A stretch of DNA of 64,000 nucleotides, taken from positions 1 to 64,000 of the forward strand of contig NZ_PYAX01000008.1 in NCBI RefSeq assembly GCF_003014735.1, in the 5' to 3' direction. Positions 24,850-35,316 of the stretch are shown in pieces; position 1 is the stretch's first letter; each line of letters starts with the position of its first letter. The translations under genes were made by a program, and so were the position numbers. Origin of the DNA: Saccharothrix carnea (GTDB lineage Bacteria > Actinomycetota > Actinomycetes > Mycobacteriales > Pseudonocardiaceae). The notes below the pieces were generated by a model. It was not told the origin of the DNA. It saw nothing but the letters and a program-made list of their open reading frames with translations, and searched no databases.

Positions 24850-25514
24850 GCGGCGTCCGGATCGTGGTCGCCGACGACCACCAGGTGATCCGCACCGGGT
24901 ACGCCGCGCTGCTCGACACGCAGCCGGACTTCACCGTCGTCGGCACGGCGTCGGACGGCGGCGAGGCGGTGCGGCTGTGCCGGGAGCTGTCACCCGACGT
25001 CGTGCTCATGGACGTGCGGATGCCGGGCGTGGACGGCATCGAGGCCACGCGCCGGCTCAGCGGTCCGGAGGGGCCGCGGATCCTGGTCCTCACCACGTTC
25101 GACTTGGACGAGTACGTCTACGACGCGTTGCGCGCGGGCGCGGGCGGCTTCCTGCTCAAGGACGTCACGGCGGAGCGGCTGTTCGACGCGGTGCGGGTCG
25201 TCGCGGCCGGTGAGGCGTTGCTGGCACCGACCGTGACCCGCCGCTTGATCAGCGAGTTCACCCGCCTGCGGCCCGAGCGGGACGCACCGGTGAACGCCGC
25301 GGTGGCCACCCTCACCCCGCGCGAGACGCAGGTGCTCCGGCTGGTCGCCGAGGGCCTGTCGAACCCGGAGGTCGCGGCCCGGCTCGTGGTCACGGAGGAG
25401 ACGGTGAAGACGCACGTCAGCCGGGTGCTGAACAAGCTCGGCCTGCGCGACCGGACCCAGGCCGTGGTCGCCGCCTACGAATCGGGCCTGGTCGTTCCCC
25501 GCTTCCGCACCTAG
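24846..25514 (+). CDS. NarL/LuxR response regulator
   Basis: 222 residues, standard length. Receiver with Asp10-Asp11, phosphoacceptor Asp56 (LMDVRMPG) and Lys in GGFLLKDVTAE; LuxR HTH LTPRETQVLRLVAEGLSNPEVAARLVVTEETVKTHVSRVL. GTG start inside the kinase stop. Probable targets are the ABC-2 exporter and its own operon. It serves as a normal reference for the receiver insertion seen in the 18974 regulator. Confidence 0.93.
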   Translation: MSGVRIVVADDHQVIRTGYAALLDTQPDFTVVGTASDGGEAVRLCRELSPDVVLMDVRMPGVDGIEATRRLSGPEGPRILVLTTFDLDEYVYDALRAGAGGFLLKDVTAERLFDAVRVVAAGEALLAPTVTRRLISEFTRLRPERDAPVNAAVATLTPRETQVLRLVAEGLSNPEVAARLVVTEETVKTHVSRVLNKLGLRDRTQAVVAAYESGLVVPRFRT

Positions 25515-25544
25515 CACCCCGCGTGTCCTGCGTTCGGAACAGGT

Positions 25545-25559
25545 GAGTCGAACGTTCGG
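25545..25559. repeat. Short dispersed repeat at a convergent gene junction
   Basis: GAGTCGAACGTTCGG differs at one base from GAGTCCAACGTTCGG at 31720-31734. Both sit in the short gap between convergent genes (here response regulator and LacI), suggesting a dispersed 3'-end repeat family. Confidence 0.4.
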
Positions 25560-25560
25560 G

Positions 25561-26589
25561 TCAGGGCGTGGCGGTGCGGCCCAGGGTGCTCCGGCGGGCG
25601 ATCAGCCGGTGTCCGGCGCGGACCTCGATGCCGGGTAGCGGCTCGGTGCTGCCGATGCGCGCGAGCAGCCGTTCCACCGCCGTGGCCGCGATGGCGACCT
25701 TGTCCGGCGAGATCGTGCTGATCGGCGGGTTGGAGTAGCGACCGTCCTCGATGTCGTCGTACCCGATGAGGGCGATGTCCTCGGGCACGCGCAGGCCGCG
25801 TTCCAGCACCTCGTGCAACGCGCCGAGCGCGACCAGGTCGCTGTAGCAGAACACGGCGTCCGGCGGGTCGGGCCGGTCGAGCAGCAGCCGCATCGCGCCC
25901 GAGCCGTCCGCCCGGTTGAACCTCGGCGTGTGGATGATCAGCGACTCGTCCACCCGCAACCCGGCCTCGGCGTGGGCCTGCCGGTAGCCGAGCGTGCGCA
26001 GTTGCGCGGCCTCGCCGGTCGGGTACGGCTGGTCGCCGATGGCCGCGATCCGGCGCCTGCCCAGGCCGATCAGGTGCGCGGTGGCCTCGCGGGACGCCGC
26101 CACGTCGTCGATGCCCACGTGGTCGAACGTGCCGTTGGACGACCGCTCGCCGAGCACGACCAGCGGCAGCGTGGGATCGCCGTCGTCCAGGTCCTCCTGG
26201 GCCAGCCCGAGCGGGCTGAAGATCATGCCGTCGAACAGCAGCGCCCGCGCGCCGCGGCGGATCAGCTCGCGCTCGTGCGCCGGGTCGCCGTCGGTCTGGT
26301 CGATCAGCACGTTGTAGCCGCGCTCGCGCGCCCTGGGGATGATCGCCTGCAGCAGTTCCGCGAAGTACGGCGTGTCCAGGTAGGGCACGACCACGGCGAT
26401 CTGGCCGGAACGCCCGTTGGCCAGGTTGCGGGCCAGCACGTTGGGCCGGTAGCCCAGCTCCGCGATCGCCCGCTCCACCTTCTCGCGGGTCCGCTCGGTG
26501 ACCCTGGCGTAGCCGTTGACCACGTTCGAGACCGTCCGCGCGGACACGCCCGCGAGCTCAGCTACGTCACGCAGCGTGGCGTCGCGCAT
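25561..26589 (-). CDS. LacI-family repressor of the arabino-oligosaccharide locus
   Basis: 342 residues. N-terminal HTH ATLRDVAELAGVSARTVSNVVNGYARVTERTREKVERAI, hinge GYRPNVLARNLANGRSG, then a periplasmic-binding-protein-like effector domain. Divergent from the SBP-permease-GH51 operon with ~380 bp between. Three operators of the form TTGCAGCGCNGCAA lie in this gap, one close to its own start, so it most likely represses both itself and the transport operon until a pentose oligosaccharide is present. Confidence 0.93.
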   Translation of the reverse strand: MRDATLRDVAELAGVSARTVSNVVNGYARVTERTREKVERAIAELGYRPNVLARNLANGRSGQIAVVVPYLDTPYFAELLQAIIPRARERGYNVLIDQTDGDPAHERELIRRGARALLFDGMIFSPLGLAQEDLDDGDPTLPLVVLGERSSNGTFDHVGIDDVAASREATAHLIGLGRRRIAAIGDQPYPTGEAAQLRTLGYRQAHAEAGLRVDESLIIHTPRFNRADGSGAMRLLLDRPDPPDAVFCYSDLVALGALHEVLERGLRVPEDIALIGYDDIEDGRYSNPPISTISPDKVAIAATAVERLLARIGSTEPLPGIEVRAGHRLIARRSTLGRTATP

Positions 26590-26625
26590 CGTTCTCCTCC
26601 GTCGGACCGGCGCGGCGGCCCACCG

Positions 26626-26639
26626 CTGCAGCGCTGCAA
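26626..26639. promoter_or_regulatory. LacI-type operator O1
   Basis: CTGCAGCGCTGCAA, centre GCAGCGCTGC perfectly palindromic, 37 bp from the repressor start codon. Same core as the two sites at 26735 and 26767. Confidence 0.75.
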
Positions 26640-26734
26640 AGGAGTGTGCATCGCGGCCTCCGCCACGACAAGCCCGGATGGCTCGCGCCGCGCAACCGTC
26701 TCAAATCTCGTTTGAATTAACTTCAGATGAGGTC

Positions 26735-26748
26735 TTGCAGCGCGGCAA
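26735..26748. promoter_or_regulatory. LacI-type operator O2
   Basis: TTGCAGCGCGGCAA, one base off a perfect palindrome. Its centre is 32 bp (about three helical turns) from O3, so two dimers could bind one DNA face. Confidence 0.75.
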
Positions 26749-26766
26749 AAGGCCGTCCATAGTGCT

Positions 26767-26780
26767 TTGCAGCGCAGCAA
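26767..26780. promoter_or_regulatory. LacI-type operator O3
   Basis: TTGCAGCGCAGCAA, one base off a palindrome, about 190 bp upstream of the solute-binding protein gene. Probably overlaps the promoter of the transport operon. Confidence 0.75.
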
Positions 26781-26968
26781 GACCGGTGCCACGGCGGCAG
26801 ACACGGTCGGATCCCCGGGACCCGCCGGCTGTGGTGCGACACCCGGACCCGACCCCGAGGCACCAGATCGCGCCTCGCGGGGTCGCCGCTTACCTTGTAC
26901 GTCTCGTTCACGCACCGTGATCGCGGTCGCGCATGCCCTCACGCATGCCGCGACGGAAAGGCGCACTC

Positions 26969-28279
26969 ATGCTCGGCACCACCTGGTTGGCGAAACTCCG
27001 AGGAGGGCTCGCCGCCTGCGGCCTGCTCGCGGTGGCCGCGTGCGGCGGCGCGGGCGGCGAAGACGGACCCGTGACGGTGTCCGTCTGGGCGTGGTACCCG
27101 GAGTTCAAGGGTGTCGTGGAGGCGTTCAACGCCTCGCACCCCGACATCAAGGTCGAGTGGACCAACGCCGGCACCGGAGCGGACCACTACGCCAAGCTCA
27201 AGACCGCGATCACCGCGGGCAAGGGCGCGCCGGACGTGGCGATGGTGGAGTTCCAGCAGATCCCCACGTTCGTCATCCTCGACGCCCTGGCGGACATGGG
27301 CGAGCACGGCGCCAACGAGGACGAGGACCTCTACGCCGAGTGGGCCTGGAAGCAGGCCACCGATGGGGAGAAGGTCTACGCGATCCCCGTCGACGGCGGC
27401 CCGATGGCGTTGATGTACCGCAAGGACCTGTTCGACCAGCACGGCATCCCGGTGCCCGCCACGTGGGCCGAGTACGCCGAGGCGGCCGTGAAGATCAAGG
27501 CGGTCGACCCGGACGCGCACATCGCGAGCTTCGGCAGTGACGGCGGCTGGCTCAACGGCCTGATGTGGCAGTCCGGCTGCCGCCCGTACGGCTACTCGCA
27601 CACCACCGCCAAGGACCAGGTGAAGATCAACCTGACCGCGCCGGAGTGCGAGCGGGTGGTCGACCTGCTCGGTGACCTGGTCGACAAGGGCCTCATGGCC
27701 AAGGACCCGTTCTTCACCGCCGACGCCACCGCCGCGCTGGACTCCGGCAAGTACTGGACGTGGGCCGCGGCCGGCTGGACGCCCGGCTACCTGGCGGGCT
27801 CCTTGAAGAACACCACGGGCAAGTGGGCGGTGGCGCCGATGCCGCAGTGGACCGCCGGCGCCGACGAGCAGGGCGACTGGGGCGGCTCCACGTTCACCGT
27901 GACCAAGCAGGCGAAGAACCCGAAGGCCGCCACGATCGTGGCCCGCGAGCTGTTCGGCAAGTCCGAGGCCGCCTGGGACATCGGGCTGAACAAGGCGTTC
28001 CTCTACCCGCTGGTCAAGGACATCGCGGCCGATCCGGCGTTCACCGGCAAGGCCTACGAGTTCTTCAACGGCCAGAAGGTGAACGAGATCTTCGTGCCCG
28101 TGTCGCAGAAGCTGGGCGACTTCCAGTTCACGCCGTTCCAGGACTTCGTGTACAGCGAGCTGGACGACCGCAGCGCCGAGGCGATGACGGGCGGCAGGCC
28201 GTGGGGCACGGTCCTGGAGGAGACGCAGAAGAACGTGGTCGCGTACGCCGAGCAGCAGGGCTTCAAGGTCAGCAAGTAA
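26969..28279 (+). CDS. Sugar ABC transporter substrate-binding lipoprotein
   Basis: 436 residues, family 1 extracellular solute-binding protein. Signal peptide with lipobox VAAC, Cys25. Family features: VSVWAWYPEFKGVVEAFNASHPDIKVEW, GKGAPDVAMVEFQQIP, YAIPVDGGPMALMYRKDLFDQHGIPVPATWAEY. Trp and Asp/Glu-rich pocket segments suit oligosaccharide binding. ATG with GGAAAGG upstream was preferred to an ATG 36 bp earlier. First gene of a four-gene operon ending in GH51, so arabino- or arabinoxylo-oligosaccharides are the likely ligand. The ATPase is not encoded here; a shared MsiK-type ATPase is usual in actinomycetes. Confidence 0.93.
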   Translation: MLGTTWLAKLRGGLAACGLLAVAACGGAGGEDGPVTVSVWAWYPEFKGVVEAFNASHPDIKVEWTNAGTGADHYAKLKTAITAGKGAPDVAMVEFQQIPTFVILDALADMGEHGANEDEDLYAEWAWKQATDGEKVYAIPVDGGPMALMYRKDLFDQHGIPVPATWAEYAEAAVKIKAVDPDAHIASFGSDGGWLNGLMWQSGCRPYGYSHTTAKDQVKINLTAPECERVVDLLGDLVDKGLMAKDPFFTADATAALDSGKYWTWAAAGWTPGYLAGSLKNTTGKWAVAPMPQWTAGADEQGDWGGSTFTVTKQAKNPKAATIVARELFGKSEAAWDIGLNKAFLYPLVKDIAADPAFTGKAYEFFNGQKVNEIFVPVSQKLGDFQFTPFQDFVYSELDDRSAEAMTGGRPWGTVLEETQKNVVAYAEQQGFKVSK

Positions 28280-28291
28280 CCCTCCGGCGAC

Positions 28292-28320
28292 CCGCCGCGG
28301 CGCACCTGCTGCCGCGGCGG
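28292..28320 (+). promoter_or_regulatory. Intercistronic hairpin
   Basis: Perfect 10-bp stem CCGCCGCGGC / GCCGCGGCGG around a 9-nt loop in the 69-bp gap between binding protein and first permease. No U-tract follows, so it more likely stabilises the upstream message or partly attenuates, giving more binding protein than permease. Confidence 0.65.
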
Positions 28321-28348
28321 TCCGCGAGGCCAAGTCAGGAGGTTCACC

Positions 28349-29314
28349 GTGACGCGGTCACTGCCGATCACGGCGCCCGCGGCCGACGACCCGCCCGCGG
28401 CTCCACCGGTCGAGTCACGCGCGCGGCGGCGGTCGCGCCGGGTCACCGCGCACCCGGTGGCCGGGATGCTGTTCGTGCTGCCGTTCTTCCTCGTCGTCGT
28501 CGCGTTCCTGGTCGTGCCGCTGGGGTACGCGTTCTGGCTCAGCCTGTCCAGCAAGAGCCTGGCGCTGGGCACGCGGTTCAGCGGCATCGACAACTACGTG
28601 CGCGCGTTCACCGACCCCGTGCTGCTGGACGGCCTGCTGCGGGTCGTCCTCTTCGGACTCGTCCAGATCCCGATCATGCTCGGCCTCGCGCTGGCCGGCG
28701 CGCTCGTGCTGGACGCCGTCACGACGAAGTTCGCCCTGGCGTTCCGGCTCATCGCGTTCATGCCCTACGCCGTGCCCGCCGTGGTCGGCGCGCTCATGTG
28801 GGGCTTCCTCTACAGCCGCACGTTCGGCCCGTTCGCCGACCTGCCGACGCTGGTGGGCGGCGAGCCGATCGACTTCTTCAGCGTCTCGTTGTTGCTGGTG
28901 TCGCTGGGCAACATCGTCACGTGGGCGTGGACCGGCTACAACATGATCATCCTGTACTCGGCGCTGCAGGGCGTGCCGCGCGAGCTGCACGAGGCCGCGG
29001 TGATCGACGGCGCCACGCCGGTGCAGGTCGCGTTGCGGGTCAAGGTGCCCGCGATCAAGCAGGCCATCTCGCTGGCCGCGATCTTCACCGTCATCGGCAC
29101 CATGCAGTTCTTCACCGAGCCGCAGATCATGGCCAGGTTCGCGCCGCAGATCTCGGCCGGGTACACGCCGAACCTCTACGCCTACAACCAGGCGTTCGCC
29201 TACTCGGACTTCCACTACTCCGCCGCGGTGTCCTTCGCGCTCGGGTTCCTGGTGTTCGTGGTGGCCTACGCGTTCGTGTTCGTCAACAACCGCAGGCGGG
29301 GGAAGCGCGCATGA
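28349..29314 (+). CDS. Sugar ABC transporter permease (MalF type)
   Basis: 321 residues, six transmembrane helices preceded by a ~40-residue cytoplasmic tail rich in Arg and Pro. The EAA loop is ELHEAAVIDGATPVQVALRVKVPAIKQA, which contacts the ATPase. The initiating GTG has AGGAGG 8 bp upstream. Partner of the next permease, with which it shares a 4-bp ATGA overlap. Confidence 0.93.
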   Translation: MTRSLPITAPAADDPPAAPPVESRARRRSRRVTAHPVAGMLFVLPFFLVVVAFLVVPLGYAFWLSLSSKSLALGTRFSGIDNYVRAFTDPVLLDGLLRVVLFGLVQIPIMLGLALAGALVLDAVTTKFALAFRLIAFMPYAVPAVVGALMWGFLYSRTFGPFADLPTLVGGEPIDFFSVSLLLVSLGNIVTWAWTGYNMIILYSALQGVPRELHEAAVIDGATPVQVALRVKVPAIKQAISLAAIFTVIGTMQFFTEPQIMARFAPQISAGYTPNLYAYNQAFAYSDFHYSAAVSFALGFLVFVVAYAFVFVNNRRRGKRA

Positions 29315-30177
29315 CCGTCGGCCGAGCGAACGACGGGACCAGGGTGGACACCCGGCTCCCGCACCTGTTGATGGGCGTGGGCATCCTGTACTTCCTGGTG
29401 CCGCTGCTGTGGGTGGTCATCGCGGCCACCAAGAGCCAGCCGGACCTGCTGGACAGCCCGGCGCTGTGGTTCGCCGAGTTCAACCTGTTCGAGAACATCG
29501 GGCTGCTGTTCCGCGAGGACGACGGCGTCTACGGGCGGTGGCTGGTCAACACGGCGCTGTACTCGGGGCTGAGCGCGTTGGGCGCCACGGCGCTCGCGGC
29601 CGCCGCGGGCTACGGCCTGGCCCGGTTCCAGTTCGTGGGCAAGCGGTTGTTCGAGACGGCGCTGCTGGGCATGATCATGGTGCCGGCCACGGCGCTGGTG
29701 CTGCCGACGTACCTGATCCTGTCGGAGGTGGAACTCGTCGACACGATGTGGGCGGTCATCCTCCCTTCGCTGCTCAGCCCGTTCGGCGCGTACCTGGTGC
29801 GCGTGTACGTGGCCGAGAGCGTGCCGGTGGAGCTGATCGACGCCGCCCGCATCGACCGCGCGGGCGAGCTGCGCATCTTCTGGCAGATCGCGCTGCCGAT
29901 GATGCGGCCCGCGATCGTGACCGTCTTCCTGTTCACCCTGGTCGCGACCTGGAACAACTACTTCCTGCCGCTGGTCATGCTCAGCGACGCCGACCTCTAC
30001 CCCCTCACCGTGGGCCTGACCACGTGGTTCAACACCGCGCAGCAGGAGGCAGGCACCCGGATGCTGTTCAACCTCGTGGTGACCGGCTCACTGCTGGCCA
30101 TCGTCCCGCTCATCGTCGCCTTCGTCCTGCTGCAGCGCTTCTGGCGCAGCGGTGCGGCGGCAGGCGCCCTGAAGTAG
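29311..30177 (+). CDS. Sugar ABC transporter permease (MalG type)
   Basis: 288 residues, six helices. EAA loop VELIDAARIDRAGELRIFWQIALPMMRPA. Conserved 'FLFTLVATWNNYFLPLVML' near the end is typical of MalG-type subunits. Coupled to the upstream permease by overlap and followed 7 bp later by the GH51 gene. Forms the translocation pore for pentose oligosaccharides. Confidence 0.93.
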   Translation: MTVGRANDGTRVDTRLPHLLMGVGILYFLVPLLWVVIAATKSQPDLLDSPALWFAEFNLFENIGLLFREDDGVYGRWLVNTALYSGLSALGATALAAAAGYGLARFQFVGKRLFETALLGMIMVPATALVLPTYLILSEVELVDTMWAVILPSLLSPFGAYLVRVYVAESVPVELIDAARIDRAGELRIFWQIALPMMRPAIVTVFLFTLVATWNNYFLPLVMLSDADLYPLTVGLTTWFNTAQQEAGTRMLFNLVVTGSLLAIVPLIVAFVLLQRFWRSGAAAGALK

Positions 30178-30184
30178 GAGTCCC

Positions 30185-31690
30185 GTGCTCAACGCCTCCC
30201 TTGCCCTCAGCCCCGACTACGTCATCGCGCCCGTGCGACGCCGGCTCTTCGGGTCGTTCGTCGAGCACATGGGCCGCTGCGTCTACACCGGCATCCACGA
30301 ACCCGGCCACCCGACCGCCGACGAGGACGGGTTCCGCGGGGACGTCCTGGAACTGACCCGTGAACTGGGGGTGGAGCTGGTCCGCTACCCCGGCGGCAAC
30401 TTCGTCTCCGGCTACCGCTGGGAGGACGGCGTCGGCCCCGTCGCGCAGCGGCCCGTGCGCCGTGAGCTGGCGTGGCACAGCCTGGAGACCAACGAGGTCG
30501 GCATCGACGAGTTCGTCCGCTGGGCGCGCAAGGCCGACGTCGAGATCATGTACGCGGTGAACCTCGGCACCCGCGGTGTCGCCGAAGCTCTCGACGTGCA
30601 CGAGTACATGAACCACGACGGCGGCACGCACCTGTCCGACCTGCGCCGTGCCAACGGCTCCGAGGAGCCGCACGGCGTGAAGCTGTGGTGCCTGGGCAAC
30701 GAGCTGGACGGCCCGTGGCAGCTCGGCCACAAGACCGCGCACGAGTACGGCCGGCTGGCCGCCGAGACGGCCCGCGCGCTGCGGCAGGCCGAACCGGACC
30801 TGGAACTGGTGGCGTGCGGCAGCTCCAGCTCGTCCATGCCGACGTTCGGCGAGTGGGAGTCCACGGTGCTGGAGCTGGCGTACGACGAGGTGGACCACAT
30901 CTCGCTGCACGCCTACTACGAGGTGATCGACGGCGACGTGGACAGCTTCCTCGCCTCGGCGGTGAACATGGACCACTTCATCGACAGCGTGGTGGCCACC
31001 GCGGACGCGGTCGGCGCGCGGCTCAAGAGCAGCAAGAAGATCACGCTGTCGTTCGACGAGTGGAACGTCTGGTACATGAAGCGGTTCCAGGCCGAGACGC
31101 GCACCGAGTGGGAGGTCGCGCCGCGGGTCATCGAGGACCAGTACGACGTCACCGACGCGGTGGTCGTGGGCAACCTGCTGATCTCGTTGCTGCGCCACAG
31201 CGACCGGGTTGCGGTGGCGTGCCAGGCGCAGCTGGTGAACGTGATCGCGCCGATCCGCAGCGAGCCGGGCGGTCCGGCGTGGCGGCAGACGATCTTCCAC
31301 CCGTTCGCGCTGACGTCCCGGTTGGCGCGGGGGCAGGTGCTGCGGGTGGAGACGTCCTCGCCGACGTACTCGACGAAGCAGTTCGGTGACGTGCCGGTGG
31401 TCGACGCGGTCGCCACGCACGACGGGGAAACCGGTGACACGGTGGTGTTCGTGGTCAACCGGCACCGCACCGAACCGGTTGACTTGAAGGTGGGCCTGGC
31501 CGCGTTCGGCGACGTCGAGGTGGCCGAGGCCTGGACAGTGCACGACCCGGACGGCTCGGCCACCAACACCGAGACCGACCCGGACCGCGTCGTGCCGAAG
31601 CCGCAGGACACGACGCTCGTGGACGACTCCCTCCTCGTCGTCCTCCCCCCTGTCTCGTGGACCGCCGTCCGCCTGACCTCCACCTCCTGA
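30185..31690 (+). CDS. GH51 alpha-L-arabinofuranosidase (intracellular)
   Basis: 501 residues, no signal peptide, so it acts on imported oligosaccharides. Catalytic acid/base Glu173 in CLGNELDGPWQ and nucleophile Glu292 in LSFDEWNVWY, both intact; the family opening RRLFGSFVEHMGRCVYTGI and the substrate loop RYPGGNF are present. It releases terminal arabinofuranose from arabinan or arabinoxylan fragments. GTG start with AGGAG close upstream; last gene of the LacI-controlled operon. Downstream is a large inverted repeat. Confidence 0.95.
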   Translation: MLNASLALSPDYVIAPVRRRLFGSFVEHMGRCVYTGIHEPGHPTADEDGFRGDVLELTRELGVELVRYPGGNFVSGYRWEDGVGPVAQRPVRRELAWHSLETNEVGIDEFVRWARKADVEIMYAVNLGTRGVAEALDVHEYMNHDGGTHLSDLRRANGSEEPHGVKLWCLGNELDGPWQLGHKTAHEYGRLAAETARALRQAEPDLELVACGSSSSSMPTFGEWESTVLELAYDEVDHISLHAYYEVIDGDVDSFLASAVNMDHFIDSVVATADAVGARLKSSKKITLSFDEWNVWYMKRFQAETRTEWEVAPRVIEDQYDVTDAVVVGNLLISLLRHSDRVAVACQAQLVNVIAPIRSEPGGPAWRQTIFHPFALTSRLARGQVLRVETSSPTYSTKQFGDVPVVDAVATHDGETGDTVVFVVNRHRTEPVDLKVGLAAFGDVEVAEAWTVHDPDGSATNTETDPDRVVPKPQDTTLVDDSLLVVLPPVSWTAVRLTSTS

Positions 31691-31691
31691 C

Positions 31692-31848
31692 CCGCGAGAG
31701 TCCAACGTCCAGCCCGCGAGAGTCCAACGTTCGGACACCCTGAATTCACCATTCGGACCGGGAGCTTGAGCTGGCACCGTCCGCTGAGCGTTGAATTCAG
31801 GGGTTCTGAGCGTTGGACTCTCGCGGGCTGAGCGTTGGACTCTCGCGG
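31692..31848. repeat. Long inverted repeat built from four 16-bp units
   Basis: Two direct copies of CCGCGAGAGTCCAACG (31692-31707, 31714-31729) face two inverted copies (31811-31826, 31833-31848); units are 22 bp apart on each side. The 38-bp arms match at 36 positions around an 81-bp middle that contains its own TGAATTCA/TTGAATTCA sequences. It fills the gap between the convergent GH51 and UvrA-like genes. It could end transcription from both sides and is also a candidate mobile intergenic repeat. Confidence 0.8.
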
Positions 31849-31851
31849 AGG

Positions 31852-34236
<2,385 letters not shown>

Positions 34237-34305
34237 GCTGATCCTGTCTCCATCTATCTCGGGCGCGTGGACTTCTCGGGCGCGTGCCTGGGGTGTGCGT
34301 CGGAT

Positions 34306-34346
34306 GTGCCGTCACCCCGCCCGCGGCGGGCGTGGGGTGACGGCAC
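34306..34346 (-). terminator. Strong hairpin, probable terminator
   Basis: GTGCCGTCACCCC pairs with GGGGTGACGGCAC, with further G/C pairing (GCCCGC/GCGGGC) inside: a stem near 19 bp. It lies just after the VOC gene stop and before the UvrA-like gene on the same strand. No clear U-tract follows, as is common for actinomycete terminators. Confidence 0.65.
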
Positions 34347-34353
34347 GGCGGGG

Positions 34354-34770
34354 TCAGCTCTGCTGGATGCGGACCAGGTTGCCCGCCGGGTCGCGGAACG
34401 CGCAGTCCCGCACGCCGTAGGGCTGGTCGGTCGGCTCCTGGACGACCTCGGCGCCCGACGCCTGGAGCTTGTCGAACACGCCGGCGAGGTCCTTGGTGGC
34501 CAGGTTCACGCCGCCGTAGGTGCCCTTGGCCATCATCTCGACTATGGTGCGGCGCTCGTCGTCGGTGATGCCGGGGTCGACGGCCGGCGGGTGCAGCACG
34601 ATGGACGTGTCGGGCTGGCCGACCGGGCCCACCGTGATCCAGCGCATGCCCTCGTAGCCGACGTCGTTGCGGACCTCGAAGCCGAGCGCGTCGCGGTAGA
34701 AGGAGAGCGCCGCCTCCGGGTCGTCCTGCGGGAGGAAGCTCGAGTGAATGGTGATGTCCATGGCGGTCAC
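34354..34770 (-). CDS. VOC-family protein (glyoxalase-like)
   Basis: 138 residues with paired beta-alpha-beta-beta-beta motifs: ITIHSSFLPQDDPEAALSFYRDALGFEVRND and, in the second half, NLATKDLAGVFDKLQASGAEVVQEPTDQPYGVRDCAFRDPAGNLVRI. Metal-dependent dioxygenase/glyoxalase fold, substrate unknown. Follows the AraC gene by one base on the same strand (GTG start; an ATG lies 9 bp in). AraC-VOC pairs are frequent in actinomycetes. Confidence 0.88.
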   Translation of the reverse strand: MTAMDITIHSSFLPQDDPEAALSFYRDALGFEVRNDVGYEGMRWITVGPVGQPDTSIVLHPPAVDPGITDDERRTIVEMMAKGTYGGVNLATKDLAGVFDKLQASGAEVVQEPTDQPYGVRDCAFRDPAGNLVRIQQS

Positions 34771-34771
34771 G

Positions 34772-35215
34772 CTAGGTGAGGCTCCCGGCGGGCGCTTCTC
34801 GATTCCTGACCGGTCTGGTGACCTGCTTGGCCACGCACGCCGGCATGCCCTCGGCCTCGGCGGTCGCGTGGCGCCGGTACTCGCTCGGCGGCACGCCGAC
34901 CAGCTCGGTGAACCGGGTGCTGAACGTCCCCAGGGACGAGCAGCCGACCGCGAAGCAGACCTCCGTGACGCTGAGGTCGCCCCGGCGCAGCAGCGCTTTC
35001 GCGCGCTCGATGCGCCGCGTCATCAAGTAGGAGTACGGTGACTCACCGTAGGCGAGGCGGAACTGTCGGCTGAGGTGCCCGGCCGACATGCTGACGCCGC
35101 GCGCGAGCGCCTCGACGTCCAACGGCTGCGCGTACTCGCGGTCGATCCGGTCGCGGACGCGGCGCAGCCGGGCGAGGTCGCCCAAGCGGTGCGCCTCGGC
35201 GGATCTGCTGGTCAC
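34772..35215 (-). CDS. AraC-family transcriptional regulator (HTH only)
   Basis: 147 residues: almost only the AraC/XylS DNA-binding domain, RVRDRIDREYAQPLDVEALARGVSMSAGHLSRQFRLAYGESPYSYLMTRRIERAKALLRRGDLSVTEVCFAVGCSSLGTFSTRFTELVG region with both HTHs. No ligand domain. It likely controls the coupled VOC gene. GTG at VTSRSAEAH preferred by family comparison; an ATG 21 bp upstream (MCGTIGH) is possible. Confidence 0.85.
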   Translation of the reverse strand: MTSRSAEAHRLGDLARLRRVRDRIDREYAQPLDVEALARGVSMSAGHLSRQFRLAYGESPYSYLMTRRIERAKALLRRGDLSVTEVCFAVGCSSLGTFSTRFTELVGVPPSEYRRHATAEAEGMPACVAKQVTRPVRNREAPAGSLT

Positions 35216-35316
35216 GTGCCCGATGGTGCCACACATCGCGCACCCGGTGGCGCGTGCCGCCGGCTGGTCACGCCGCTCGGTGACGCCGGCTGGTGACGTG
35301 CCGCCGACCGCCGGCG

